A stretch of DNA of 8,055 nt from an uncultured Clostridia bacterium (GCA_934149305.1 CAKPEF010000029.1:1-8055), one strand, 5' to 3'. Positions 1 to 6,377 are shown, counted from the stretch's first letter. A program made the numbers and translations. Notes: a model not told the origin generated them from the sequence alone.

Positions 1-104
1 TAGAGGATAAGTATATATTACACGAAGTACAACCAGTAGATATGTTTCCATATACAAGTCATGTGGAGTGTGTAGCAGTGCTAGAACTAAAACAAGGCAT
101 ATAA
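1..104 (+). CDS. rlmD: RlmD/RumA-type 23S rRNA (uracil-5-)-methyltransferase, C-terminal end only
   Basis: Only the last 33 or so codons are in the window. They read HEVQPVDMFPYTSHVECVAV and end a few residues later at TAA (102-104). The string QPVDMFPxTxHVExV is the highly conserved C-terminal signature of the TrmA/RlmD family. These SAM-dependent enzymes methylate C5 of a uridine in 23S rRNA (or tRNA for TrmA). The catalytic Cys lies upstream, out of view, so RlmD cannot be separated from other clostridial RumA paralogs. The C terminus looks complete. The gene probably marks the chromosomal side of the island. The 3' end of rumA is a known integration target of streptococcal integrative elements; that this applies here is inference. 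Confidence 0.8.
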   Translation, partial: EDKYILHEVQPVDMFPYTSHVECVAVLELKQGI

Positions 105-118
105 TACTTGATTTTGAT

Positions 119-211
119 ATGGTTTCAGAGATTATAAGTTTTGAGGAGAAAGGTAGATTTGGGAAAGAAAAACATCAAAATTGGGGTGTGAAAGTTAAAG
201 TAATTGCTTAA
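119..211 (+). other. Possible 30-residue ORF or gene remnant just after rlmD
   Basis: An ATG at 119 opens a 30-residue frame (begins MVSEIISFEEKGRFGKEKHQ, stop TAA 209-211) with a mixed, protein-like composition. The frame is open from 11 but overlaps rlmD in another phase. No convincing ribosome binding site precedes the ATG, and the sequence matches no family I recognise. It may be the tail of a gene broken by insertion next to rlmD, or chance. Confidence 0.15.
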
Positions 212-440
212 GTGGTAAGTGGAAACACATGAATTATTTTTTGGAAAAAACGCCTAAATGCTTGAAATATTGATAAAATTGAAATTGTATCTACTGTGAG
301 CATAACAGGTATAACTTCTGTTGATTTGTAGATATGAGGGAAAGTTAAGTGTTTCAAGTGTTATATGAAATTTATTGAAATGAGTTATAGAGAATCTTTA
401 TTTAAGTAAGTGTCAGTAGATATCTTCTGATGCTTATTTT
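212..440. other. Gene-free AT-rich spacer
   Basis: I see no ORF with a ribosome binding site, no tRNA and no strong hairpin here on either strand. A short stretch near 272-328 reads like protein (DKIEIVSTVSITGITSVDL) in the same frame as the 119-211 ORF, but several stops interrupt it. Stop density across the whole region is about what AT-rich non-coding DNA gives, so I do not call a pseudogene. Confidence 0.4.
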
Positions 441-559
441 TTACATTTGCAAAATAATTCTAATCTCCAATAAAAATAATATCAAGAGTATATAAACTCA
501 CTTTGTTCGCTCTTGACATTATTTCTATTGGAGATTTTGTAGTAATTAAGCAAATGTAA
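441..559. repeat. 119-bp imperfect palindrome, possible MITE-like element
   Basis: The outer arms are perfect: TTACATTTGC (441-450) and GCAAATGTAA (550-559). Inside them a 27-base arm at 462-488 (AATCTCCAATA...TCAAGAG) pairs with 510-536 with only two mismatches. About 21 bases of loop remain (489-509), and the stretches between outer and inner arms pair poorly. No U-tract follows, so it is not an ordinary terminator. No obvious target-site duplication flanks it, so a MITE is only a guess. Other possibilities are a structured leader RNA for the downstream operon or a recombination-site relic. Confidence 0.7.
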
Positions 560-592
560 GGATAAATGTAATATTAAATATTGGCGATTTTA

Positions 593-621
593 TTGTAAAA
601 TTAAGGAATTTGTGATATAAA
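593..621 (+). promoter_or_regulatory. Putative sigma-A promoter of the Nudix/MBL/hydrolase operon
   Basis: A TTGTAA -35 box (593-598, 4/6 to consensus) and a TATAAA -10 box (616-621, 5/6) are separated by 17 bases. The site lies about 50 bases before the first start codon at 674 and after the palindrome. In DNA this AT-rich, a match of this quality can arise by chance. Confidence 0.35.
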
Positions 622-673
622 GTAAATGTAAACAATGGAGAATAGTTTAAAAACTATATTGGAGGAATTTTAA

Positions 674-1100
674 ATGAAAATTGTAGTTGGAGGAATTGTA
701 GAAAAAAATGGTTTTATTAGTTCAAGAAGCAAAAGAAAAATGCTATGGGAAATGGAATATTTCAGCTGGTGGTATTGAACCAAATGAAAGTATAACTGAA
801 GGAGCGATTAGAGAAGTAAAAGAAGAAACTGGTTGCGATGTAGAATTAACAGGAATAGTAAGCATTGATTATGGAGTGATATAAGATAAAACTTTTATGG
901 CAATTATATTTTCTACAAAACTATTGAATGAAGATATAAAGTTTAACAAAGATGAAATTTTAGATGTTAAGTGGTATGATATAGATGAAGTAATTAGCGA
1001 AATGGATGATAAATTAAGAAATAGTAAATTTATAAAAAATTCGTTACTTAATTTAAAAAATGGAAACATAGGTACATTGAATATTATTAACGAGTTTTAA
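674..1100 (+). pseudogene. Nudix (MutT-like) hydrolase, broken by a frameshift and a stop
   Basis: An ATG at 674 with GGAGG at 661-665 opens MKIVVGGIVEK, then runs out of frame at an A7 tract (702-708). One additional A would give a smooth MutT N-terminus (GGIVEKKMVLLVQEAKEK). The shifted frame carries a complete Nudix box, GGIEPNE then seven residues then REVKEETGC, so the metal-binding glutamates are intact. An in-frame TAA at 882-884 interrupts that frame after GIVSIDYGVI, and it continues with DKTFMAIIFSTKLLNE to TAA at 1098-1100. Restored length would be about 142 residues, normal for a single-domain Nudix enzyme hydrolysing nucleoside diphosphates linked to another moiety. Two independent lesions point to a pseudogene rather than a sequencing error or recoding. 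An intact Nudix gene follows after 26 bases. Confidence 0.85.
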
Positions 1101-1126
1101 TTATAAAAATAGGAGGAGATATAACA

Positions 1127-1672
1127 TTGAAAGAAGAGTTAATATGTAAAATAACAGATAAAGATATAGGAGAGATGCCTATAGAGATGAGTAATCCAAG
1201 ATTAAGATTAGGTGCGAGAGGAATAGTTATAAGAGAAGATGGAAAAATTGCAATATTCAATAAGAGTAATAAAAATGAGTATAAATTACCTGGTGGAGGA
1301 TTAGAAGGTGAAGAAGAACCAGAAGAAGCATTTAAAAGAGAAACGTTAGAAGAAACTGGTTGCGAAGTAGAAATTATAGAATACTTAGGAACAACAGAAG
1401 AATATAAATCATTAAACAATTTTAAACAGATTTCTTATGTCTTTGTAGGAAAAGTTTTAAAAGATACTAAACAATTAAATGTGACAGAGAAAGAAAAAGA
1501 TGAAGGAGCAAAATTACTATGGGAGACTCCTGAAAAAGCATTAGAGCTTATAACAAAATCTTACAATGAATTAGTTGCTTCAAAATATGAATCTGTATAT
1601 GCTACAAAATTTATTGTATTAAGAGATAGAAAGATTTTGGAAAGATATCTAAAATTAGAGATGAAGAAATAG
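1127..1672 (+). CDS. Nudix family hydrolase
   Basis: This 181-residue protein starts at TTG, supported by AGGAGG at 1111-1116. No closer in-frame start fits. The Nudix signature Gx5Ex7REUxEExGU lies at residues 57-79 (G57, E63, R71, E72, E75, E76, G78), with Thr73 in place of the usual hydrophobic residue. E72, E75 and E76 are the expected Mg-binding side chains. A strand at 28-44 precedes the box (GARGIVIREDGKIAIFNKSN), typical of the fold. Members cleave nucleotide-type pyrophosphates (oxidised dNTPs, NDP-sugars, NAD-like molecules and others). The substrate cannot be read from sequence. There is no signal peptide, so it is cytosolic. It sits between a broken Nudix paralog and an MBL-fold hydrolase and is probably co-transcribed with both. 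Confidence 0.88.
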   Translation: MKEELICKITDKDIGEMPIEMSNPRLRLGARGIVIREDGKIAIFNKSNKNEYKLPGGGLEGEEEPEEAFKRETLEETGCEVEIIEYLGTTEEYKSLNNFKQISYVFVGKVLKDTKQLNVTEKEKDEGAKLLWETPEKALELITKSYNELVASKYESVYATKFIVLRDRKILERYLKLEMKK

Positions 1673-1709
1673 AACAAATTTAAAATATTAAAGGAAAGGA
1701 TGACTAATT

Positions 1710-2363
1710 ATGAAAATTACAAAATATCCGCAATCATGTTTATTAATTGAATCTAAAGGAAAGAAAATACTAATAGATCCAGGTACATTAAAATATAAAG
1801 AAGAATATTTCGATATTTGGAATAGTGTTGATATTATATTAATAACACACAAACATCCAGATCACTGTAATGCACAAATTTTAGAAAAGATAAATAACAA
1901 TATAAAAATCTATTCTACACTAGAAGTACAAGAAGCAAATAAAAATTTAAGTATAAATATTATAAAAGAAAATGATATTATTGAATTAGATAGTATAAAA
2001 GTAGAAGTAGTACATGCGATACATGGATATCAACCATTATTAAAAGGAAAAGAAATAAATGAGAATGTTGGATACATTATCGATGATGGAGAAAATAGGC
2101 TATATACTACTAGTGATACAATTTGCTTTAGAAATGAATACAAGGCAGATATATTATGCATTCCTGTAACAGGGCATGGATTAACAATGTCAGCATTTGA
2201 AGCAGCACTGTATTCAAAAGAAGTTGGTGCGACATTAACGATACCAATTCATATGGATAATCCAGCGTTTCCACCAGACTTAAAATATATTGGAGAAATG
2301 TTTGACAAATATGAAGTAGAATATGAGATATTAGAAAATGATGAAACTATTGAAGTAGAATAA
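1710..2363 (+). CDS. UlaG-like metallo-beta-lactamase-fold hydrolase
   Basis: A 217-residue cytosolic protein, ATG at 1710 with an AAAGGAAAGG ribosome binding site. The N-terminus (YPQSCLLIESKGKKILIDPG) and the metal motif THKHPDHC (H47, H49, D51, H52) are those of the MBL fold. Further candidate metal ligands are H102/H105 (VVHAIHGY), D136 (TTSDT) and H181 (IPIHMDN). The early GxKILIDPG strand and the overall size match the UlaG/YtnP-like 'beta-lactamase superfamily' hydrolases. That group includes L-ascorbate-6-phosphate lactonase and many uncharacterised phosphodiesterase or lactonase relatives. No sugar-transport genes are nearby, so an ascorbate role is unsupported. It lies 37 bases after the Nudix gene and 23 before the serine hydrolase, consistent with one operon. 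Confidence 0.85.
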   Translation: MKITKYPQSCLLIESKGKKILIDPGTLKYKEEYFDIWNSVDIILITHKHPDHCNAQILEKINNNIKIYSTLEVQEANKNLSINIIKENDIIELDSIKVEVVHAIHGYQPLLKGKEINENVGYIIDDGENRLYTTSDTICFRNEYKADILCIPVTGHGLTMSAFEAALYSKEVGATLTIPIHMDNPAFPPDLKYIGEMFDKYEVEYEILENDETIEVE

Positions 2364-2386
2364 ATTTATTATTGGAGGTAATAAGA

Positions 2387-2938
2387 ATGAAAAATTATTT
2401 TATTATACATGGTTCATTTGGAAGTCCATTTGGAAATTGGTTTAGTTGGTTACAAGATTTTATAGAAGCAGAAGGAAAACAAGTATATGTACCAAGTTTT
2501 CCAATTGGAGTGGGATTTCAAAATTATGAAAATTGGAGTAAGTTGTTGAAATATTATTTAGATTTAGGACTTATAAATGAAAATACAACAATTATAGGGC
2601 ATAGTATCGCACCAATATTTATATCAAAATTTCTAGTTGAAAATAAAGTGAAAGTTAAGAAATTAATATTCGTATGTGGATTTAATAATTATCTAGGTAT
2701 AAATGAAGAATATGATAATGTTAATAAATCAATGTATTTTGATAACTTGGAAGATGTAAAACAATATGCTAATGAAATAATTTGTTTCTATTCAGATAAT
2801 GATCCTTATGTAACATATGAAGTGGAAAAACACTTTGCAGATACAGTTGCAACAGAACAAGTTTTAATACATAATGGCGGGCATATCAATAGCGAGAGCG
2901 GATATGATACATTTGAAGAAATTGTAAGTTATTTGTAG
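2387..2938 (+). CDS. RBBP9/YdeN-like alpha/beta serine hydrolase
   Basis: This is a 183-residue protein. I place the start at ATG 2387 because GGAGG (2374-2378) lies eight bases upstream. An in-frame TTG at 2372 would overlap that site. The start FIIHGSFGSPFGNWFSWL is the RBBP9/YdeN family opening. The nucleophile elbow is GHSIA (S73), with Ala in the last position instead of Gly. Asp139 in YSDNDPYV and His166 in HNGGHIN complete a Ser-Asp-His triad. The size is right for this small single-domain family. Known members are serine hydrolases of uncertain natural substrate. There is no signal peptide or membrane segment. It is the last gene of the Nudix/MBL run; I see no terminator after it, so some read-through into the kinase operon is possible. 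Confidence 0.83.
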   Translation: MKNYFIIHGSFGSPFGNWFSWLQDFIEAEGKQVYVPSFPIGVGFQNYENWSKLLKYYLDLGLINENTTIIGHSIAPIFISKFLVENKVKVKKLIFVCGFNNYLGINEEYDNVNKSMYFDNLEDVKQYANEIICFYSDNDPYVTYEVEKHFADTVATEQVLIHNGGHINSESGYDTFEEIVSYL

Positions 2939-2989
2939 AATTATTTAAAAATGTTTATGAAAAAATTTAAAATAAAGAGTTATAAAAAC

Positions 2990-3018
2990 TAGACTTTTAG
3001 AAGAAAAAAATATATAAT
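2990..3018 (+). promoter_or_regulatory. Putative sigma-A promoter of the kinase operon
   Basis: A TAGACT -35 box (2990-2995, 4/6) is followed after exactly 17 bases by a perfect TATAAT -10 (3013-3018). Transcription would begin near 3025, giving a leader of about 30 bases before the kinase start at 3057. This suggests the kinase/nuclease pair can be expressed independently of the upstream hydrolase genes. Confidence 0.5.
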
Positions 3019-3056
3019 GCGATTATATAAAATATTTGCTTAAAGGTGGTGAATAT

Positions 3057-5102
3057 ATGGAAGGTTTAATTATTGATGGATACGAGATTATTAAATATGT
3101 AGGCAAAGGGCAATTTGGTACAGTATATATTTGTAGAAAAAATCAAGAAGAGTATGCAATGAAAATATTTAATTTAGAATATGTTGCAACAGAATATAAT
3201 ATACATGGAGAAAATAATAGAATAAAACGCGAAATTGAAGCCTTAAAAAGAGTAAAACATAAAAATACAATTAATTATATTGATGATGGAACTTTTGACA
3301 ATAATAATCAAAAATATATATATGTTATAATGGAACAAGCGAAGGGAGTAGAGCTAAAACACTATATAGAGAAAAATACTTTGACATTAGATGAAATAGT
3401 TCAAATAATAAACCAAATCCTTGAGGCATTAGAATGTATGCATAAAAATAATATTATACATAGAGATTTAAAGCCACAAAATATTTTTATAGATGAGAAT
3501 AAGACAATTAAAGTTTTAGATTATGGCTTGTCGAAAATTATAGACTTTACATCTATTACATCAACAGGAGATACAATAGGAAGTCCAATTTATATGTCTC
3601 CAGAACAAGTTATGGATAGTAAACATATAGATTACCGTTCAGACTATTATAGTTTAGGAGTCATATTATTTGAATTGTTATCAAATAGATTTCCATATAA
3701 TGCTAATAATAGAAATGAATTATTTTACAAGATATTAAATGAAAAGCCTATTTCAATATTGCAATATGTTCCTGAAATTCCTAATTACATAGATAATCTT
3801 ATTATTAGTCTACTTGAAAAAGATGTATATAAAAGACCAGACTCAGTTGAAAAGATAAAGGAAATGTTGCAAACAAAGAACATAGTAATTAATGAAATTG
3901 AAGATATTAATCCTAGTTTTTATTTACGATTATATAATGAAAGTACAATAATGAAAGAGTTTTACAAAGATGGCAATAAGATTGAAAATGCTATCTTTCC
4001 AATAAACTTGCAGGGAAACCAAAAAGGAGTACTGAAACAACTATCTACTAATAAAATTAACTATATTTTTGACCCTTCTACAATTAGATTAACATATGAC
4101 ACATTTTCAGATGTCAAGGGATTAGTTGAATTACCATATGCACCTAATGGGTATGATAAATATGAAATTAGGGATTTTGATAGCATAGAGAAGAAAAGGG
4201 AATATGTAAAGAATGTAGTGCAAGAACAATTAAAATATGATAGTGACTACATTTTAGCTCCATTTCATGCTAGTAACAATTCTAGTTTTGTAAGCATAAA
4301 AGGGGATAATTTAGATACATGGTTTACGTTAGATGTTAAATTGTTGAAAGAAACTAAAGATTATATGATTAAAAATAAAATTGAACGAAAATTAGTAATG
4401 GGCGTCTGTGTAAAGAAAGATATTTTAACAACTGCAAGTGAAAGAGAATATTTATTAAATGTTTTAACAAGCTTACCAGTAGATATGTATATTGTATATG
4501 TTGATACTATCGACTATAACTCAAATATATCTGAAATATACAATTATATGATAACTTTATTAAAGTTACAAAAATTCTCAAATAGACCTGTAATTGCAGG
4601 AAGAATAAATTCCGCATTTGGTTTAGTTTTATTATCATTAGGATTATATGCTTTTGAAAGTGGTGCATCAAGATTTGAAAATTATTACGAAGAATTGTAT
4701 TCAGAAAAAAGTAATCCATATAATATGTATGTTACATATTATATACCTAAATTATTAAAGATTATTTCTATATCTAGAAGGGATCCTTCTAAATTGGTAG
4801 GTATATTAGATAGTGAAGTAGGAAATGATTTAAAATGTGATTGTCCATATTGCAAAGGCAAAAAAATAGAAGAAATTTTACAAGAGAAAAATTGCAGATT
4901 ACATTTTTTATATAATAGAAATAAAGAAATAGAGCATTTAAGAAATTTAAATGCAGAAGAAAAAATAAATTATATAACTGGATATATTGATAATGCGATT
5001 GGTTTTTATCAAAAATTAAACCCAGTTTTTAAAACTAATGATTGGGAGTATTTAAAAAAATTACAGAAGATTGTACCAGATTTAGTTAAAGATTTGGAGT
5101 AA
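3057..5102 (+). CDS. Ser/Thr protein kinase fused to an archaeal-TGT/DpdA-like domain
   Basis: This 681-residue protein starts at ATG 3057 behind AAAGGTGG (3042-3049). A TTG at 3036 would swallow that site. Residues 9-271 are a complete Hanks-type kinase: glycine loop GKGQFGTV (16-23), Lys36 in AMK, Glu59, HRDLKPQN (D137, N142), DYG (D155) in place of DFG, activation segment with SPE at 181-183, and D196. No transmembrane segment follows, unlike PknB/PrkC receptors. Residues about 285-681 resemble tRNA-guanine transglycosylase, closest by eye to archaeal TGT. IAGRINSAFGLVLLSLGLYA then FESGASRFE mirrors the family's GxGHP...ALGxDLFDSA stretch, and CDCPYC with RLHFLYNRNKEIEHLR reproduces the zinc site (C594, C596, C599, H616). 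The nucleophile Asp of TGT aligns with Glu534, and no DSGGFQ motif is seen. Asp339 (IFDPSTIRL) is the best candidate first acid. So it may exchange a base, or only bind nucleic acid. The stop is five bases from the next gene. Confidence 0.8.
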   Translation: MEGLIIDGYEIIKYVGKGQFGTVYICRKNQEEYAMKIFNLEYVATEYNIHGENNRIKREIEALKRVKHKNTINYIDDGTFDNNNQKYIYVIMEQAKGVELKHYIEKNTLTLDEIVQIINQILEALECMHKNNIIHRDLKPQNIFIDENKTIKVLDYGLSKIIDFTSITSTGDTIGSPIYMSPEQVMDSKHIDYRSDYYSLGVILFELLSNRFPYNANNRNELFYKILNEKPISILQYVPEIPNYIDNLIISLLEKDVYKRPDSVEKIKEMLQTKNIVINEIEDINPSFYLRLYNESTIMKEFYKDGNKIENAIFPINLQGNQKGVLKQLSTNKINYIFDPSTIRLTYDTFSDVKGLVELPYAPNGYDKYEIRDFDSIEKKREYVKNVVQEQLKYDSDYILAPFHASNNSSFVSIKGDNLDTWFTLDVKLLKETKDYMIKNKIERKLVMGVCVKKDILTTASEREYLLNVLTSLPVDMYIVYVDTIDYNSNISEIYNYMITLLKLQKFSNRPVIAGRINSAFGLVLLSLGLYAFESGASRFENYYEELYSEKSNPYNMYVTYYIPKLLKIISISRRDPSKLVGILDSEVGNDLKCDCPYCKGKKIEEILQEKNCRLHFLYNRNKEIEHLRNLNAEEKINYITGYIDNAIGFYQKLNPVFKTNDWEYLKKLQKIVPDLVKDLE

Positions 5103-5107
5103 ATAAT

Positions 5108-5764
5108 ATGAAAGAAAAAGATTTAGTAAATATATTAAACGATTATATTGAAAGTAAAAAAATCATATATGGTAATGAAATAAGAATGGGAATAGGAATT
5201 CCTGATATAATGATATGTTCAGAGATGTTAAAAAAAGATAGTTTAATAACTGATTATTATGCATTAAAGATATATGATTATATTAATAAAAAGAAAGTCG
5301 ATAATATAGAAGAAATTACCAAAAAAGTTTCAATGTCTAAAAAGAATATTTGTAAATATATTTATGAATTAAAAGAAAAAGATATATTGGAGTTTGAAAA
5401 AGACAAGATAGAAGTATTAAAAAAATTAGATTTACAAGATATAGGTACAAACATTTCTATAGAAGTAAAGCTAAAAGATTGGAAAAATGGAATATTACAA
5501 GCTAAACGATATTTAAGATTTTCAGATTATGCATATTTAGCTATTTTAGAACAATATCAAAAAAATATTGATTTAGATGAATTGAAAAATAGTGGAATAG
5601 GTTTAATTGTTGTAGGAGATGAAATAAAACAAGTTATTAAACCTAAAAAATCTAAACAGTGTGATAAATATTTTAAGTATATTTCTATTTCTTCTTTACT
5701 AGATAAGCGTAATATAGATGATAATATTGAATTTAATTCTAATAATTTATTATCTATATGGTAA
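5108..5764 (+). CDS. Predicted PD-(D/E)XK nuclease with inserted winged helix
   Basis: A 218-residue protein, ATG at 5108 with GGAG at 5096-5099 inside the end of the kinase gene. It starts five bases after the kinase stop, so the two are surely co-transcribed and probably translationally coupled. Glu24, the GIGIPDIMI segment (Asp33) and the later IEVKLKDW (Glu119, Lys121), followed by QAKRY (Gln131, Lys133), fit the E-x(n)-D...ExK...QxK layout of the restriction-endonuclease-like superfamily. Between the two catalytic halves, residues about 50-104 read as a winged helix-turn-helix (EEITKKVSMSKKNICKYIYE, then a beta wing ILEFEKDKIEVLKK). The nuclease fold therefore appears to be split by a DNA-binding module. 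I infer a DNA-cutting effector whose target reading may reside in the insertion. A regulator with a degenerate nuclease fold is the alternative. I do not recognise a named family. Confidence 0.6.
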   Translation: MKEKDLVNILNDYIESKKIIYGNEIRMGIGIPDIMICSEMLKKDSLITDYYALKIYDYINKKKVDNIEEITKKVSMSKKNICKYIYELKEKDILEFEKDKIEVLKKLDLQDIGTNISIEVKLKDWKNGILQAKRYLRFSDYAYLAILEQYQKNIDLDELKNSGIGLIVVGDEIKQVIKPKKSKQCDKYFKYISISSLLDKRNIDDNIEFNSNNLLSIW

Positions 5765-5788
5765 TATATAAAAAGTATTAAAATTTTG

Positions 5789-5823
5789 AAATGAACCCTA
5801 ATTTGACGAGAGGGTTCATTTTT
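5789..5823 (+). terminator. Intrinsic terminator of the kinase/nuclease operon
   Basis: A perfect 11-bp stem, AAATGAACCCT (5789-5799) with AGGGTTCATTT (5811-5821), closes an 11-base loop and runs into a short T-tract, 25 bases after the nuclease stop. The stem contains ATGAAC and GTTCAT, the same half-site words as the dyad array further downstream. Confidence 0.88.
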
Positions 5824-5845
5824 ATATCTAAAATAATATATATTA

Positions 5846-5917
5846 CCTCAATTAAAATTGAGGGCAGGATAGAGATGATTAACACATCTCCTACACACAT
5901 AGAAGGACAAGCCTTCT
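5846..5917. other. Three tandem small hairpins; possible structured RNA or origin-type region
   Basis: Three perfect inverted repeats follow each other with gaps of 8 and 10 bases. They are CCTCAATT/AATTGAGG (5846-5863, 2-base gap), GAGATG/CATCTC (5872-5890, 7-base loop) and AGAAGG/CCTTCT (5901-5917, 5-base loop). None has a T-tract. No ORF covers them and no promoter is clear just upstream. They could be a structured RNA, a nick or transfer origin of the mobile element, or binding sites. They match no RNA family I can name. Confidence 0.4.
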
Positions 5918-5962
5918 AGAGTTAATAAAAGAACAAAAAAGTTATGCAAAAGTGATGCAGAA

Positions 5963-6230
5963 ATTCACCCAATGAACCCCTAAAAAATGCCCTTCAGAGT
6001 GCGAAAGTTCACTAAATGAACCTATTTTTAAGGAAAAGTTCACCCGGTGTACTAAAATCAGTTCACTTAATGAACAAATGCAGAATAAATAAATTACAAA
6101 GTTCACCGAGTGAACTAAATAATAGAGAAAAATAAATTACGAGTTCACCCGGTGAACTTAAAATTAAAAATATAAAATCATCAGTTCACTAAGTGAACTA
6201 AAATAAAAAATATGAATTCACTCGGTGAAC
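5963..6230. repeat. Array of eight 15-bp dyads, consensus (G/A)TTCACnnn(G/A)TGAAC
   Basis: Copies start at 5963, 6007, 6038, 6061, 6101, 6143, 6184 and 6216. Each is GTTCAC or ATTCAC, three variable bases (CCA, TAA, CCG, TTA, CGA, CCG, TAA, TCG), then GTGAAC or ATGAAC; the third copy ends GTGTAC. Start-to-start distances are 44, 31, 23, 40, 42, 41 and 32, close to 4, 3, 2, 4, 4, 4 and 3 helical turns, so bound proteins would sit on nearly one face of the DNA. Spacers are almost pure A/T and partly repeat (AATAAATTAC before copies 5 and 6). This is the pattern of a multi-site operator, iteron or partition site. The binding protein is not identified. The bases between the last copy and 6320 show nothing else. 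Confidence 0.85.
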
Positions 6231-6320
6231 TTACAGAAATATACTAAAATTAAAAATAAAAACTAACACAATAATTAACATAAAACCATTTTGGAGAGAC
6301 AAAAGGGAAAAAAACGGGAA

Positions 6321-6349
6321 TTGATTTTAGGAAAACACGATATTATAAT
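6321..6349 (+). promoter_or_regulatory. Putative strong promoter after the dyad array
   Basis: TTGATT (6321-6326, 4/6) and a perfect TATAAT (6344-6349) are spaced by exactly 17 bases. Transcription would start near 6356 and meet a terminator hairpin at once. It is the first promoter downstream of the eight dyads, the nearest of which ends 91 bases before the -35 box. Confidence 0.5.
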
Positions 6350-6377
6350 GGTATTATCAAAAAATGTAAAAACAAGA

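Noticed and set aside
212..440. Degraded gene continuing the 119-211 frame
   Set aside because: Short protein-like stretches share the frame, but stops occur about as often as in random AT-rich DNA and no family motif appears.
701..711. Programmed frameshift at the A7 tract in the Nudix gene
   Set aside because: A second in-frame stop at 882 would still end the protein shortly after the Nudix box, and no stimulatory structure is seen, so decay is simpler.
1087..1419. Open frame on the - strand, 110 residues
   Set aside because: It lies opposite the Nudix box, is rich in Ser/Leu/Ile as expected of the complement of an AT-rich gene, and has no ribosome binding site.
3036..3056. Upstream TTG start for the kinase adding seven residues
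   Set aside because: The added codons are the ribosome binding site itself (AAAGGTGG), and the ATG at 3057 has correct spacing.
5963..6230. CRISPR array
   Set aside because: The repeats are only 15 bp, perfectly dyadic and unevenly spaced (spacers 8 to 29 bases), the spacers are A/T-rich and partly alike, and no cas gene is present.
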